Below, piece after piece: positions 1 through 8,544 of a stretch of DNA of 64,000 nt. Source of the stretch: Streptomyces tanashiensis (lineage in GTDB: Bacteria; Actinomycetota; Actinomycetes; Streptomycetales; Streptomycetaceae). The position numbers and the translations under genes were made by a program. The stretch covers positions 1 through 64,000 of the forward strand of contig NZ_BMRZ01000013.1 in the NCBI RefSeq assembly GCF_014648895.1. The letters are read 5' to 3'. The notes below the pieces were generated by a model that worked only from the letters and a program-made list of their open reading frames with translations, was not told the origin of the DNA and did no database searches. Position 1 is the first letter of the stretch; each line of letters opens with the position of its first letter.

Positions 1-21
1 CCGCCGAACAATCATTGTGGG

Positions 22-51
22 AAAGCCCCGCACCTCATGGTGCGGGGCTTT
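22..51. terminator. Bidirectional intrinsic terminator
   Basis: A 13-bp perfect stem (22-34 with 39-51) with the 4-nt loop TCAT, flanked by A-rich and T-rich edges (AAAG...CTTTT). It can end transcription from a gene left of the window and also the minus-strand operon whose last gene stops at 112. The core CCCCGCACC...GGTGCGGGG is shared with the terminator behind prfB. Confidence 0.85.
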
Positions 52-111
52 TCTGCGTTTACGGCACGTCCACGCCACCGAGCCCCTTTTCGGAGGGATG
101 CGGCGCCGTGC

Positions 112-1422
112 TCAGAGGCGGCCGGCTGCCTTCAGAGCGAGGTAGGCGTCCGCCAGGGCGGGAGCGAGGGTGTCGGGGGTGGCGTCGACGACCGTGACGC
201 CGTGGCGCTGGAGCTGGTCCGCGGTGCGGGCACGCTGGGACTGGGCCTGAGTGGCGGCGGCCGCCTCGTAGACGCCTTCGATCGTGCCGCGGGCGGCGGC
301 CATGCGGGCGACGTGGGGGTCGGCGACGGAGGCCACCAGGACCGTGTGGCGCTGGGCCAGCTGCGGCAGGACCGGGAGGAGGCCCTCCTCGATCGGGGCC
401 GCGTCGAGGCTGGTCAGAAGGACGATGAGAGAGCGGCGTGGAGCGCGTGCGAGGGCGGTCGCGGCCAGGCCGCGGGCGTCCGTCTCCACCAGTTCGGGTT
501 CCAGCGGGGCGAGGGCGTTGACGACGGCCGGCAGGACATCGCCGGCGGAGCGGCCCTGGACCTGGGCGCGGAGCCGGCGGTCGTAGGCCAGGAGGTCCAC
601 GCGGTCGCCCGCGCGGGAGGCGAGCGCGGTGAGGAGGAGGGCCGCGTCCATGGAGGCGTCCAGGCGGGGCACGTCGCCGACGCGGCCGGCCGAGGTGCGG
701 CCGGTGTCGAGGACGATCAGGATGTGCCTGTCCCGCTCGGGACGCCAGGTGCGGACCGCGACGGCGGTCTGGCGGGCCGTGGCCCGCCAGTCGATGGAGC
801 GGGTGTCGTCGCCGGGGACGTACTCGCGGAGGCTGTCGAACTCCGTGCCCTCGCCGCGGGTGAGCACGCTGGTGCGGCCGTCGAGTTCGCGGAGCCGGGC
901 CAGGCGCGACGGCAGGTGCTTGCGGCTGGTGAAGGGGGGCAGGACGCGGACGGTCCAGGGGACCTCGTGGTGGCCCTGTCGGGCCGCGAGACCGAGGGGG
1001 CCGAAGGATCGGACCGTGATGCGTTCGGCGTGGCGGTCGCCGCGTCGGGTCGGGCGCAGGCTCGTGGTGAGGCGGCGGCGCTCGCCGGCGGGGACGGTCA
1101 ACTCGTGGCGCGAGGAGCCCTGTTCGGTGCCGGGAACCCAGCTGCTGGGCGGCCAGGCGTCGCGGAGCTGGGCGCGCAGCCGTCGGCGGGAGGGGTTCGT
1201 GACGGTGAGTTGGACCTGTGCCCCGTCACCGAGTCGAACGGATGTATCACCACTTCGGGTGAATTGGAGCGTTCGTACTGGCGCCGCCAGGGCGTAGTCG
1301 CACAGAATTGCGAGGGAGAGGGGCGCGTTCACCGCCAGCATCCCCGCCCAGCTGGGCGCGAGGATGCCGACGGGGAGCGATCCGAGGGCGGCGAGCAGCG
1401 CGGTTCGTCCGGTGAGGGCCAT
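112..1422 (-). CDS. DUF58 domain protein
   Basis: A 436-residue membrane-anchored protein of the DUF58 family, last gene of the five-gene operon running from 5522 to 112. Two hydrophobic segments lie in residues 7-47. The family hallmark (FDSLREYVPGDD...RSIDWRATAR) sits near 195-217, followed by a von Willebrand A-like fold with the metal-site-like stretch LIVLDTGRTS. DUF58 proteins are constant partners of MoxR AAA ATPases and are thought to act as chaperone or assembly adaptors at the membrane; no substrate is known in Streptomyces. The ATG at 1422 lies only 12 bp downstream of the moxR stop, so translation is probably coupled. The family call is firm; the biochemical role is not. Confidence 0.9.
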   Translation of the reverse strand: MALTGRTALLAALGSLPVGILAPSWAGMLAVNAPLSLAILCDYALAAPVRTLQFTRSGDTSVRLGDGAQVQLTVTNPSRRRLRAQLRDAWPPSSWVPGTEQGSSRHELTVPAGERRRLTTSLRPTRRGDRHAERITVRSFGPLGLAARQGHHEVPWTVRVLPPFTSRKHLPSRLARLRELDGRTSVLTRGEGTEFDSLREYVPGDDTRSIDWRATARQTAVAVRTWRPERDRHILIVLDTGRTSAGRVGDVPRLDASMDAALLLTALASRAGDRVDLLAYDRRLRAQVQGRSAGDVLPAVVNALAPLEPELVETDARGLAATALARAPRRSLIVLLTSLDAAPIEEGLLPVLPQLAQRHTVLVASVADPHVARMAAARGTIEGVYEAAAATQAQSQRARTADQLQRHGVTVVDATPDTLAPALADAYLALKAAGRL

Positions 1423-1434
1423 GGGGCGCCGTTC

Positions 1435-2418
1435 TCAGCGGGGGACGGGGACGTGGGCGAGGATCGAGTTGATGACGGAGTCGGGGGTGACCCCCTCCAT
1501 CTCGGCCTCGGGCCGCAGGTGGATGCGATGACGCAGGGTGGGGAGAGCGAGGGCCTTCACATCGTCCGGGGTGACGTAGTCCCGGCCGGTGAGCCAGGCC
1601 CAGGCGCGGGCGGTGGAGAGCAGGGCGGTGGCGCCTCGGGGGGAGACCCCGAGCGTGAGTGAGGGGGATTCACGCGTGGCACGACAGATATCGACGACAT
1701 AGCCGGCGATCTCGGCGGAGACCGAGACCTTGGCGACGGCGGCCCGGGCCGCTTCGAGCTCGGCGGGGCCCGCGACGGGGCGGACGCCGGCGGCCTTCAG
1801 GTCGCGCGGGTCGAAGCCCTCGGCGTGACGGGTGAGGACGTGGATCTCGTCCGCGCGTGAGGGCAGAGGGACCGTCAGCTTGAGGAGGAACCGGTCCAGT
1901 TGGGCCTCGGGGAGCGGGTAGGTCCCCTCGTACTCGACGGGGTTCTGGGTCGCGGCGACGAGGAACGGCTCCGGGAGGAGGCGGGGGGTGCCGTCGACCG
2001 TGACCTGACGTTCCTCCATCGCCTCCAGGAGGGAGGACTGGGTCTTCGGGGGCGTGCGGTTGATCTCGTCGGCGAGCAGCAGGTTGGTGAAGACCGGCCC
2101 GGGCTGGAAGGAGAACTCGGCGGTGCGGGCGTCGTAGACCAGGGAGCCCGTGACGTCACTCGGCATCAGGTCGGGGGTGAACTGGACGCGCTTGGTGTCG
2201 AGTTCGAGCGCGGCGGCCAGCGTGCGGACCAGGAGGGTCTTGGCGACTCCCGGGACGCCTTCGAGGAGGACGTGTCCCCGGCAGAGCAGGGCGACGACGA
2301 GACCGGTGACGGCGGGGTCCTGGCCGACCACGGCCTTCGCGATCTCGGTGCGCAGGGCCTCCAGGGATGCGCGGGCGCTGTCCGAGTCCGTCGCGGTCTC
2401 GGGGGTCGGGGCGCTCAT
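1435..2418 (-). CDS. MoxR-family AAA+ ATPase
   Basis: A 327-residue MoxR ATPase. Walker A is GVPGVAKT at 54-61, Walker B is LLADEINR, and sensor and arginine-finger motifs typical of the AAA_3 class follow (ATQNPVEYEGTYPLPEAQ, then LDRF). It ends with the AAA lid domain. MoxR proteins power folding or metal-cofactor assembly of partner proteins, often the vWA/DUF58 protein encoded next door. The start ATG at 2418 overlaps the DUF4350 stop by 4 bp (ATGA), evidence of translational coupling. The open frame runs far upstream, but only the region after 2418 has MoxR homology and the N-terminus MSAPTPE fits the family. Confidence 0.95.
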   Translation of the reverse strand: MSAPTPETATDSDSARASLEALRTEIAKAVVGQDPAVTGLVVALLCRGHVLLEGVPGVAKTLLVRTLAAALELDTKRVQFTPDLMPSDVTGSLVYDARTAEFSFQPGPVFTNLLLADEINRTPPKTQSSLLEAMEERQVTVDGTPRLLPEPFLVAATQNPVEYEGTYPLPEAQLDRFLLKLTVPLPSRADEIHVLTRHAEGFDPRDLKAAGVRPVAGPAELEAARAAVAKVSVSAEIAGYVVDICRATRESPSLTLGVSPRGATALLSTARAWAWLTGRDYVTPDDVKALALPTLRHRIHLRPEAEMEGVTPDSVINSILAHVPVPR

Positions 2419-3614
2419 GAGGTGCGTACCTCTCTTTCGAGGGCGTCGAGTTGGTCCGCCAGGCGGATGAGGGTGGCGTCGTCGGCGGGAGCCGGGCCGA
2501 AGAGGAGGTTCCTGGGGTCCGCGGTGGTCTCGGGGAGACGGGCGGAGAGTGCGGGGAGGAGACGGTCGGGGGAGTGGGCGTCCTGGACGGGGACGCCGAG
2601 CAGCGGGGCGAGCCGGGTGCGGGTCGCGGTGCGCAGGACGGAGGCGGCGCGGTCGCGGGCGTTCGCCTTGCGGTAGAGGCGGGCGCGGCCCTCGGTGGCC
2701 TCGGAGGCGCGGAGGGCGACGGGGAGGCGCTCGGTGACCAGCGGGCCGAGGCGGCGGCCGCGCCAGATGGCGGCCAGCACGGCCGCGAGGGCGAGTTGGA
2801 GAGTGCCCCACAGCCAGCCGGAGGGGATGAGGGCGAGGAAGTTGCCCGTGGTGTCGTCGGCGGGCGCGTCGGCGGTGTCGGAGAGGGAGGGGAGGTACCA
2901 GACGAGATGGGGCCGGGAGCCGAGGAGTTGCAGGGCCAGCGAGGCGTTGCCCCGTTGATCCAGGCGGGAGTTGTAGAGGATGTCGGGCGAGCCGAGGAGG
3001 ACGGTGTCGGTGGCCGTGCCGTCGCTGGTGCCGGGGAGGAGGAGCAGGGTCGGCAGGCCGTCGGCGCGGTAGCAGGCTTCGGCGGTGGCGCCGGGGGCGG
3101 TCTCGTAGCGCTCGCCGCCGAGGTCGACGCTGCCGGCGCGGGTGGCGGCGGGCAGGGTGCAGGAGGGGGTGCGTTCCCGCACGGGGGTGCTCGGGGCGGC
3201 GGTGACTCCGGGGGCCAGGGTGGCGAGGGAGGCGTGGCCGGCTCCTACGAGGACCGTGCGGTTGGAGTTGTCCATCGCCGAGTGGAGCGTGGCCTGCTGA
3301 GTCTCTGTCAGCAGGTCGGGGGTGGTGACCAGGAGGGTGGTTCCGGTGCCCGTGGCCGCGGTGGCCTCGGCGAGGGTCGTCGCGAGGGTGAGGGTGACGC
3401 CGCGGGCCTTGAGGAGTTCGGCGACGGCTCGGCTTCCGTGGGGGTCGGCGGAGCGCGGGTCGAGGGCGCCGTGGGCGTCGGTGGACCGGACCGTCGCGAG
3501 GGCGAGGCCGCCGGTCAGGATCAGGGCGAGGACGAGGGCCGCGCCGCGGACGCGGGTCCAGACCTGGCGGGCGGAGGGGGCGGTCGAGGTGGTTCCGGTG
3601 TCCGCGCGGCTCAT
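2415..3614 (-). CDS. DUF4350 domain membrane protein
   Basis: A 399-residue protein with one N-terminal transmembrane helix (about residues 22-45), a predicted extracytoplasmic DUF4350 domain resembling a ThuA/glutamine-amidotransferase-like fold (RAVAELLKARGVTL, LLVTTPDLLT), and a second helix near 265-290 followed by a basic cytoplasmic tail. It is a standard member of the actinobacterial MoxR/DUF58/DUF4129 cluster; its biochemical role is unknown. Both ends overlap neighbours by 4 bp (3611-3614 with DUF4129, 2415-2418 with moxR), so the operon is read as one coupled unit. Confidence 0.85.
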   Translation of the reverse strand: MSRADTGTTSTAPSARQVWTRVRGAALVLALILTGGLALATVRSTDAHGALDPRSADPHGSRAVAELLKARGVTLTLATTLAEATAATGTGTTLLVTTPDLLTETQQATLHSAMDNSNRTVLVGAGHASLATLAPGVTAAPSTPVRERTPSCTLPAATRAGSVDLGGERYETAPGATAEACYRADGLPTLLLLPGTSDGTATDTVLLGSPDILYNSRLDQRGNASLALQLLGSRPHLVWYLPSLSDTADAPADDTTGNFLALIPSGWLWGTLQLALAAVLAAIWRGRRLGPLVTERLPVALRASEATEGRARLYRKANARDRAASVLRTATRTRLAPLLGVPVQDAHSPDRLLPALSARLPETTADPRNLLFGPAPADDATLIRLADQLDALEREVRTS

Positions 3615-4303
3615 GCGGGTGCCCCCGTGGAGGCGGTGTCGAGGGTGGGGCGGGTCCGCTCGAGGGCGGTGTCCAGGTCCTCGACGCGGCGGTACGCGGG
3701 CTCGTCGGCGGTGCGGCCGCCGTACGTGACGTCGTCGAAGGTGCGCGCCGCGAGGCGCAGGTCGTCCGCGTGGGACGGGAGGGAGCGGCCGGCTTCGGCG
3801 GCGGCCTCGTCGGCGGTGCGGCCGGGGCGGGGTTCGAGGAGGGTGCGTTCCTCGAGGGAGCGGACGATGGCCCGCATCCGTTCCTGGACGGCTTCGTTCC
3901 AGCGGCCGGCGGAGGCGTGGCGGGCGGCGGCCGTCCGGTGGTCACGGGCGGTGCGGGGGCCGTCCGCGAAGAGGGAGTCTCCGGTGGTGCCCGGCGCGCG
4001 GTGCGGGGTGCCGAGGCGCCACCAGAGCGCGGCGACGAGCCCGGCCGCGGCCAGGACGATGACGACGAGTCCGAGGACGCCGCCCGGGGTGGCCCCCGAG
4101 GCGGCGCCGAAGAGCTCGTCGAGCCACTCCCAGAAGCGGTCGAGGCCGCGCTGGAGGAGGTTCGGGTCGTTCTCGTGGTACCTCGGGTCGGACAGCTCCC
4201 GCTCCGCCGCCTCACGGGCGGGGAGGCGGGAGATGTCGACCGGTACGTCGCCGTCGGCGCGCAGCCGCGCCAGTGCCGCGGCCGCTCCCCCCGTGACCGT
4301 CAC
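3611..4303 (-). CDS. DUF4129 domain membrane protein
   Basis: A 230-residue protein with a GTG start, a single transmembrane helix near residues 75-97 (LGLVVIVLAAAGLVAALW), and a C-terminal DUF4129 region (residues about 130-225, with ERMRAIVRSLEERTLLEPRPGRTADE, then a helical tail). DUF4129 domains occur in transglutaminase-like or MoxR-linked membrane complexes and are read as a protein-interaction module. It lies between the DUF4350 gene (4-bp overlap) and the upstream membrane protein gene (4-bp gap). The membership is clear from sequence; the function is unknown. Confidence 0.85.
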   Translation of the reverse strand: MTVTGGAAAALARLRADGDVPVDISRLPAREAAERELSDPRYHENDPNLLQRGLDRFWEWLDELFGAASGATPGGVLGLVVIVLAAAGLVAALWWRLGTPHRAPGTTGDSLFADGPRTARDHRTAAARHASAGRWNEAVQERMRAIVRSLEERTLLEPRPGRTADEAAAEAGRSLPSHADDLRLAARTFDDVTYGGRTADEPAYRRVEDLDTALERTRPTLDTASTGAPA

Positions 4304-4307
4304 CGCA

Positions 4308-5522
4308 TCAGCCCCCGACGGTGTCGGTGCCCGGTGTGGGGCCGTAGCCGGGGAGGCCCGCCGCCCGGGCCAGTTCGAGGTCCAGGGCTTCGCGGCGGAT
4401 GCGCTGGTCCACGTACAGGAGGACGGTCACACCGGCCGAGATCGGGTAGGTGACGGCGCTGGTGATCACGCCGCCGATGCCCGTGACGATCAGGAACGGC
4501 CAGCCGAAGGTGGTGGCGGTGCCGGAGAGCAGACCGGAGAAGCCCTCGCCGTCGACCGCGATGCCGATGATGGTGAACGGGATCGCGATGATCATGGCGA
4601 AGAGGAAGATCAGCAGCTGCGTCAGCAGGGTGATGCCGAAGATCCGCCACCACGAGCCCTGCACCAGCTTCGCCGAGCGCTTCAGCGACTGGACGACGCC
4701 CCGGCGCTCCAGCATGAGGGCGGGGGACGCGAGGTTGAAGCGGATCATCAGCCAGACGACCGCCACGATGGCGCCGAGGCCGCCGACGACAGTGAGGGCC
4801 ACGCCGGCGGCGCCGCCGATCAGGAGCCCGGGGACCAGGCCGACGCTTATGATGGCGACGCTCATCGCCGCGAGCAGCAGGGTCAGGCCCAGCAACTGGA
4901 GCAGGCGCGGGCGGGCCTCCTGCCAGGCGGAGCCGAGCGAGACCGGGCGGCCGAGGACCGCACGGCTGATGACGACGGTCAGCAGGGCCGCGCTCACGAG
5001 CGAGGCCATCATCGTCACGAGCAGAGCCGGGCCCAGGCCGATCAGGGAGGCCTGGGCGGAGTCCAGGGACTGCTCCAGCTGCTCGGCGGGCGTGGCGTCC
5101 GCGTTCACCTCCGGGGCCGCCGGTACGAGGTACTTCTGGGCCAGGATGTCGGCGATCTGGGAGATCACCGCGACCGTGACCGTGATGGCGAGGACCGTGC
5201 GCCAGTAGCTGCGGAGGGTCTTCACCGCGCCGTCGAGGATCTCGCCCATGCCCAGCGGGCGCAGCGGGATGACACCGGGTTTCGCGGCCGGAGGCTTGCC
5301 CCAGTTGACGTTCGGGGGCGGGGCTCCCCAGTTCTGGCCGGGTGCGGGGGGCGGGGTCCGGTCGGTCGGCGGGGACCACTGGCCGGCGGGCGGCTGGTCC
5401 TTGGACCACTGGGCGGCGGAGCCGTTCGCGTCGGCCGGGGCGGAGGGCACGGGGACCCCCGAGCCCTCCTGGCCGTCGGAGGGGGCGGATCCGGGCGAGG
5501 TCCAGCCCGGAGTGTCGTTCAC
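4308..5522 (-). CDS. Glycerophosphodiesterase-type membrane protein
   Basis: A 404-residue integral membrane protein and the first gene of the MoxR/DUF58 operon. The first 95 residues are proline-rich and disordered (PPAGQWSPPTDRTPPP). Then comes the motif PLGMGEILDGAVKTLR, which precedes the multi-helix domain seen at the N-terminus of some glycerophosphoryl diester phosphodiesterases; about six hydrophobic helices follow up to residue 390. The catalytic phosphodiesterase domain itself is absent, so an enzymatic role is doubtful. I chose GTG at 5522 because GAGGTGG stands about 7 nt upstream; the frame stays open to 5735 but that extension is basic, low complexity and lacks a ribosome-binding site. 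Confidence 0.8.
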   Translation of the reverse strand: MNDTPGWTSPGSAPSDGQEGSGVPVPSAPADANGSAAQWSKDQPPAGQWSPPTDRTPPPAPGQNWGAPPPNVNWGKPPAAKPGVIPLRPLGMGEILDGAVKTLRSYWRTVLAITVTVAVISQIADILAQKYLVPAAPEVNADATPAEQLEQSLDSAQASLIGLGPALLVTMMASLVSAALLTVVISRAVLGRPVSLGSAWQEARPRLLQLLGLTLLLAAMSVAIISVGLVPGLLIGGAAGVALTVVGGLGAIVAVVWLMIRFNLASPALMLERRGVVQSLKRSAKLVQGSWWRIFGITLLTQLLIFLFAMIIAIPFTIIGIAVDGEGFSGLLSGTATTFGWPFLIVTGIGGVITSAVTYPISAGVTVLLYVDQRIRREALDLELARAAGLPGYGPTPGTDTVGG

Positions 5523-5852
5523 GGTCGTCCACCTCGGAGGAATGGTCGCGGTGCCGGATCGGCGAACCGGCTCGGTCACGGCGGCCGACACCTGACACGG
5601 CGGCGGGCCGGGTGCCATCGTGCCACGCGGGGCCCGCCCGTGGGCCGGAGCCCGGATCTCCTTCGTACGTTCGTCCGGACCTTCATTGTGGGAGCGGCAG
5701 ACGGCACACTGTGCGGATGCCCGATCAGGTCGCACGAACCGTGCGCCGGCGGGCCGAGCGGGCCCTCTTCCACGAGATCGGGGCCCGGGCAGGGGGAGGC
5801 GCTGTGGGACAGGTCACGGCAGGTAACGATTGGCTAATGGGATGATGTCGAT
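5523..5852. promoter_or_regulatory. Divergent promoter region with MtrA-like box
   Basis: This 330-bp gene-free stretch separates the minus-strand MoxR/DUF58 operon from mtrA and must hold promoters for both. The clearest element is a direct repeat GTCAC-N5-GTAAC at 5813-5827, 26 bp before the mtrA ATG. I remember Streptomyces MtrA boxes as tandem GTNAC half-sites with 5-bp spacers. No convincing -35/-10 pair is visible for either direction. Confidence 0.5.
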
Positions 5853-6530
5853 ATGAAGGGACGCGTTCTTGTCGTCGACGACGACACCGCACTGGCCGAG
5901 ATGCTCGGCATCGTGCTGCGGGGTGAAGGGTTCGAGCCGTCGTTCGTCGCGGACGGTGACAAGGCGCTGGCCGCTTTCAGAGAGGCCAAGCCCGACCTGG
6001 TGCTGCTGGACCTGATGCTGCCCGGAAGGGACGGCATCGAGGTGTGCCGGCTCATCCGGGCCGAGTCCGGGGTGCCGATCGTCATGCTCACGGCCAAGAG
6101 CGACACGGTCGACGTGGTCGTGGGTCTGGAGTCCGGCGCCGACGACTACATCGTGAAGCCGTTCAAGCCGAAGGAGCTCGTCGCCCGTATCCGGGCGCGG
6201 CTGCGGAGGTCCGAGGAGCCGGCTCCCGAGCAGCTCACCATCGGTGACCTGGTCATCGATGTGGCGGGGCACTCCGTGAAGCGGGACGGCCAGTCCATCG
6301 CGCTGACCCCGCTGGAGTTCGATCTGCTGGTCGCGCTGGCGCGCAAGCCGTGGCAGGTCTTCACCCGTGAGGTCCTGCTCGAGCAGGTCTGGGGCTACCG
6401 GCACGCGGCCGACACTCGGCTGGTGAACGTGCACGTCCAGCGGCTGCGCTCGAAGGTCGAGAAGGACCCCGAGCGCCCGGAGATCGTGGTGACCGTCCGC
6501 GGTGTCGGATACAAGGCGGGGCCGAGCTGA
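5853..6530 (+). CDS. mtrA: Response regulator MtrA
   Basis: A 225-residue OmpR/PhoB-class response regulator. The receiver domain covers residues 1-115, with the acidic pocket VVDDD (8-11), phospho-acceptor Asp53 in LLDLMLPG and the conserved Lys in MLTAKSD. The C-terminal winged helix covers about 130-222 (ALTPLEFDLL, VNVHVQRLRSKV). In Streptomyces and mycobacteria MtrA controls cell division, cell-wall remodelling and, in Streptomyces, development, antibiotic and nitrogen genes. It lies 1 bp before mtrB. A GTNAC repeat just upstream suggests autoregulation. The identity is very secure because of the mtrB-lpqB context. Confidence 0.97.
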   Translation: MKGRVLVVDDDTALAEMLGIVLRGEGFEPSFVADGDKALAAFREAKPDLVLLDLMLPGRDGIEVCRLIRAESGVPIVMLTAKSDTVDVVVGLESGADDYIVKPFKPKELVARIRARLRRSEEPAPEQLTIGDLVIDVAGHSVKRDGQSIALTPLEFDLLVALARKPWQVFTREVLLEQVWGYRHAADTRLVNVHVQRLRSKVEKDPERPEIVVTVRGVGYKAGPS

Positions 6531-6531
6531 C

Positions 6532-8544
6532 ATGACTACAGGCAGTGCTGCTCCGAAGCCCGGGGACCCGGGAGTCCGTACGGGGCGGACTGCCGGACCG
6601 GGGCGGGGGGGCTCGCGATTCGGCCGTCTGCTCCGTGGCGGACGGCTCTTCCGTGACGGGGCGCGCGGCGGACCGGTCCTCCGGCTCTTCGCGCGCTGGG
6701 TCCGCCGGCCGCTGCTGCCCGCCGTGCGGCTGTGGCGGCGGAACATCCAGCTGAGGATCGTCGCGGGCACCCTGCTGATGTCTCTCGGAGTGGTGCTGCT
6801 CCTCGGCATCGTCGTCATCGGGCAGGTCCGCAACGGTCTGCTCGACGCCAAGGAGAGGGCCGCCCAGAGCCAGGCCGCCGGAGGGTTCTCCGCCGCCCAG
6901 GACCGGGCGGCGACCACTCCCTCGGCGTCGGGACAGCAGGACGGCGGGCGGGCCGGTTCCTCCGTGAACTGGCGCTCCACGCTGGTCGAACAGCTCGCCA
7001 GTGGTGGCCAGAGCGCCTTCAACGTGGTCGCGCTCTCCCTCGACACCGGTGACACCGCGAGCCGCGGCGCCCGCGCCTCGGGCGAGGTCGACCCGACCAC
7101 GAGCATCCCGGCGGACCTGCGGCCCTCGGTCGCCCAGGGCACCGGCACCTTCCAGAAGTTCACGCGGATCCACTACACCAGCGGCAAGGCGTCCGAGCCC
7201 GGCCTGGTGATCGGCAAGCGGCTGAACGACGCCGACGGCGACCAGTACGAGCTGTACTACCTCTTCCCGCTGACCCAGGAGGAGGACTCCCTCACCCTGG
7301 TCAAGGGCACCCTGGCGACCGCCGGGCTCTTCGTCGTCGTCCTGCTCGGCGCCATCGCCTGGCTCATGGTGCGCCAGGTCGTCACGCCCGTGCGGATGGC
7401 CGCGGGGATCGCCGAGCGGCTCTCTGCGGGCCGCCTCCAGGAACGCATGAAGGTCACCGGCGAGGACGACATCGCGCGCCTCGGCGAGGCCTTCAACAAG
7501 ATGGCCTCCAATCTCCAGCTGAAGATCCAGCAGCTGGAGGAGCTCTCGCGGATGCAGCGGCGCTTCGTCTCCGACGTCTCGCACGAGCTGCGCACCCCGC
7601 TGACCACCGTCCGGATGGCCGCCGACGTCATCCACGAGGCGCGCGTCGACTTCGACCCGATCACCGCCCGCTCCGCCGAACTCCTCGGCGACCAGCTCGA
7701 CCGCTTCGAGTCGCTGCTCTCCGACCTCCTGGAGATCAGCCGCTTCGACGCGGGCGCGGCGGCCCTGGAGGCCGAGCCGATAGACCTGCGCCAGGTCGTC
7801 CGCCGGGTCATCGGCGGCGCCGAACCCCTCGCCGAGCGCAAGGGCACCCGGATCGTGGTCCGCGGCGACCAGCAGCCCGTGGTGGCCGAGGCGGACGCCC
7901 GCCGGGTCGAGCGGGTGCTGCGCAACCTGGTCGTCAACGCCGTCGAGCACGGCGAGGGCCGGGACGTGGTCGTGAAGCTGGCCGCCGCCGGAGGCGCCGT
8001 CGCCGTCGCCGTCCGCGACTACGGCGTCGGGCTCAAGCCGGGCGAGGCCACCCGGGTCTTCAACCGCTTCTGGCGCGCCGACCCCGCCCGCGCGCGCACC
8101 ACCGGCGGCACCGGCCTCGGCCTGTCGATCGCCGTCGAGGACGCGCGGCTGCACGGCGGCTGGCTCCAGGCCTGGGGCGAGCCCGGCGGCGGTTCGCAGT
8201 TCCGGCTCACCCTGCCGCGCACCGCGGACGAGCCGCTGCGGGGTTCTCCGATCCCGCTGGAGCCCGAGGACTCACGGCGCAACCGTGAGCAGGCGGCCGC
8301 CGGGCGCGATCAGGAGAGCGGCCGGCTCACGGCGGTGCCGGCGCAGCCCGTCGGCGACAGGTCGGCGCTCGCCGTACAGCCGAGGCTGCCCGCGCCGCCG
8401 CGGGCGACCGTCGACCCGACGGCGCTGCCGGGCAGCGGCGCGCGGGTCGTGGCACGAGCCGCGACGGACGGCGACGGCGGCGGGGTGGGGACGGCCGGTG
8501 GGAACGGGCATCTGGAGCGGGAGGACGGGACACGTGGGCGCTGA
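6532..8544 (+). CDS. mtrB: Sensor histidine kinase MtrB
   Basis: A 670-residue membrane histidine kinase pairing with MtrA. Layout: a basic Gly/Arg-rich cytoplasmic lead of about 70 residues, TM1 about 75-98, an extracytoplasmic sensor of about 160 residues, TM2 about 260-282, HAMP, a HisKA domain with phospho-acceptor His351 in VSHELRTPL, then a HATPase_c domain with N box (RNLVVNAVEH), G1 box (RDYGVGL) and G2 box (GGTGLGLSI). A disordered proline/arginine tail follows residue 570. I chose ATG 6532, 1 bp after the mtrA stop, which gives the usual length. The 3' end overlaps lpqB by 11 bp. Confidence 0.96.
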   Translation: MTTGSAAPKPGDPGVRTGRTAGPGRGGSRFGRLLRGGRLFRDGARGGPVLRLFARWVRRPLLPAVRLWRRNIQLRIVAGTLLMSLGVVLLLGIVVIGQVRNGLLDAKERAAQSQAAGGFSAAQDRAATTPSASGQQDGGRAGSSVNWRSTLVEQLASGGQSAFNVVALSLDTGDTASRGARASGEVDPTTSIPADLRPSVAQGTGTFQKFTRIHYTSGKASEPGLVIGKRLNDADGDQYELYYLFPLTQEEDSLTLVKGTLATAGLFVVVLLGAIAWLMVRQVVTPVRMAAGIAERLSAGRLQERMKVTGEDDIARLGEAFNKMASNLQLKIQQLEELSRMQRRFVSDVSHELRTPLTTVRMAADVIHEARVDFDPITARSAELLGDQLDRFESLLSDLLEISRFDAGAAALEAEPIDLRQVVRRVIGGAEPLAERKGTRIVVRGDQQPVVAEADARRVERVLRNLVVNAVEHGEGRDVVVKLAAAGGAVAVAVRDYGVGLKPGEATRVFNRFWRADPARARTTGGTGLGLSIAVEDARLHGGWLQAWGEPGGGSQFRLTLPRTADEPLRGSPIPLEPEDSRRNREQAAAGRDQESGRLTAVPAQPVGDRSALAVQPRLPAPPRATVDPTALPGSGARVVARAATDGDGGGVGTAGGNGHLEREDGTRGR

